A DNA stretch of 53,459 bases from Acidobacteriota bacterium (GTDB lineage Bacteria > Acidobacteriota > Terriglobia > Bryobacterales > Bryobacteraceae), in NCBI GenBank assembly GCA_026393985.1, contig JAPKZB010000047.1:1-53459 (forward strand). Direction: 5' to 3'. The translations under genes and the position numbers were made by a program. Every line of letters begins with the position of its first letter. The first letter of the stretch is position 1. The notes below the pieces were generated by a model. It searched no databases. It was not told where the DNA came from and saw only the letters and a list, made by a program, of their open reading frames with translations. Below, one piece after another: positions 53,055 to 53,459 of this stretch.

Positions 53055-53269
53055 AGAAGTCCTCGATCGCTTCCGATGCGTGGTTCACAAGAGGGCATCT
53101 CGCCGGTCCCGACTAATGGGTGCTGATCTCCGGGGAAAGGAGGAGTCTCCCCTGGGCGTTATGCGTCAACTTGACCTCACCAATCCGGGACTGACGTCCT
53201 GCGCGGATTCCGCAATGGTATGCGCGACGCTCGTCTTAGCAATCCTTGGGGAAAGGAAAACGGAGTTAC

Positions 53270-53459
53270 GTAAGCGTAAGGCCAACCCCATGGTTTACGA
53301 AGTCCTATAAATTTGATCTCGTAGGGTGATGCCCAAACCCCACGCCCACCGCCGCACCGCCGTCGAGATTCAGCAGCTCCTCGCCGCCTACCAATCCAGC
53401 GGCCAAACCCGCGCCGCTTTCTGCGCCGTCCATCGCCTCCCCGTCTCAACCCTCGACTC
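53270..53459 (+). mobile_element. IS66-family element, left end (continues past window)
   Basis: GTAAGCGTAAGGCCAACCCC at 53270-53289 has the conserved GTAAGCG terminus of IS66 elements, and a TnpA-like gene starts 59 bp inside it, as expected. Sequence 53055-53269 between the HNH gene and this end holds no gene I can support. Confidence 0.6.
53329..53459 (+). CDS. IS66 accessory protein TnpA, N-terminal part
   Basis: Open from ATG at 53329 to the window edge (43 residues): MPKPHAHRRTAVEIQQLLAA then SSGQTRAAFCAVHRLPVST. This matches the helix-turn-helix N-terminus of IS66 TnpA proteins, which typically read ...LLxxYxxSGxxxxxFCxxHxLxxST.... AGGG precedes the ATG. The rest lies outside the window. 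Confidence 0.65.
   Translation, partial: MPKPHAHRRTAVEIQQLLAAYQSSGQTRAAFCAVHRLPVSTLD

Noticed and set aside
46830-53459. Right-hand accessory region read as a defence island
   Set aside because: Apart from the HNH gene and the TPR protein there are no restriction, toxin-antitoxin, NTPase or CRISPR genes; most of the region is transposon remnants.

Overview
The window is GC-rich bacterial chromosome, most likely from an Acidobacteriota species (Bryobacterales/Solibacterales-like). This assignment is inferred from gene content: an Oar-like TonB-dependent outer-membrane protein, a secreted protein joining a carboxypeptidase-regulatory-like domain to TPRs, DUF3106 next to an ECF sigma/anti-sigma pair, dense divergent packing and LpxD-type lipid A synthesis. 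No rRNA, tRNA or CRISPR array was found.

Layout. 1-80 is the edge of an IS4-like transposase. 211-4048 holds a DUF4126 membrane protein, an inositol-phosphatase-family enzyme, an acyl-CoA ligase and tsaE. 4041-10228 is a tightly overlapped minus-strand operon: lpxD, a LOG-family protein, a HAMP/SpoIIE phosphatase, a K+ channel with a TrkA domain, nnr and tsaE. 10250-14669 is a plus-strand trio: a TonB-receptor-like barrel, a VWA protein and a coiled-coil protein. 14666-18405 carries small secreted or membrane proteins, TPR proteins and an orphan ABC permease, running into tgt-yajC-secD-secF (18398-22829). 22955-26435 is a TonB/ExbB/ExbD/ExbD energy-transduction cluster with a TPR lipoprotein, followed by a bifunctional Rel and a DUF971 protein. 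29037-32791 (minus) has an ECF sigma/anti-sigma/DUF3106 module and gpsA-plsY-thpR. 32815-39189 mixes DNA repair, hydrolase, membrane, acetyltransferase, sulfatase and triple-RidA genes. 39199-43374 (minus) is the translation block rplM-rpsI-rpsB-tsf-pyrH-frr.

From about 43.4 kb the character changes. A 1.26-kb stretch without genes holds a helically phased GGGTTC array and a strongly G-rich tract. Then come a TPR/coiled-coil protein of unknown role, a frameshifted sulfatase remnant, two decayed inverted copies of an IS701-like transposase around a secreted hypothetical gene, two IS66 transposase remnants joined head to head at a perfect palindrome, a lower-GC HNH-type gene, and the left end of another IS66 element running off the window. 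This right end is an accessory, transposon-worn region.

The most interesting signals are: four divergent gene pairs separated by only 20-23 bp with -10-like hexamers that predict leaderless or near-leaderless transcripts; a secreted protein with three RidA modules in one chain; a helix-hairpin-helix-like insertion in SecF; and repeated short tandem duplications (14-23 bp) between 42.8 and 51.7 kb, one of which remodels the start of the TPR gene. I found no complete, convincing new defence system. The HNH gene between IS66 ends and the TPR protein are the best leads.
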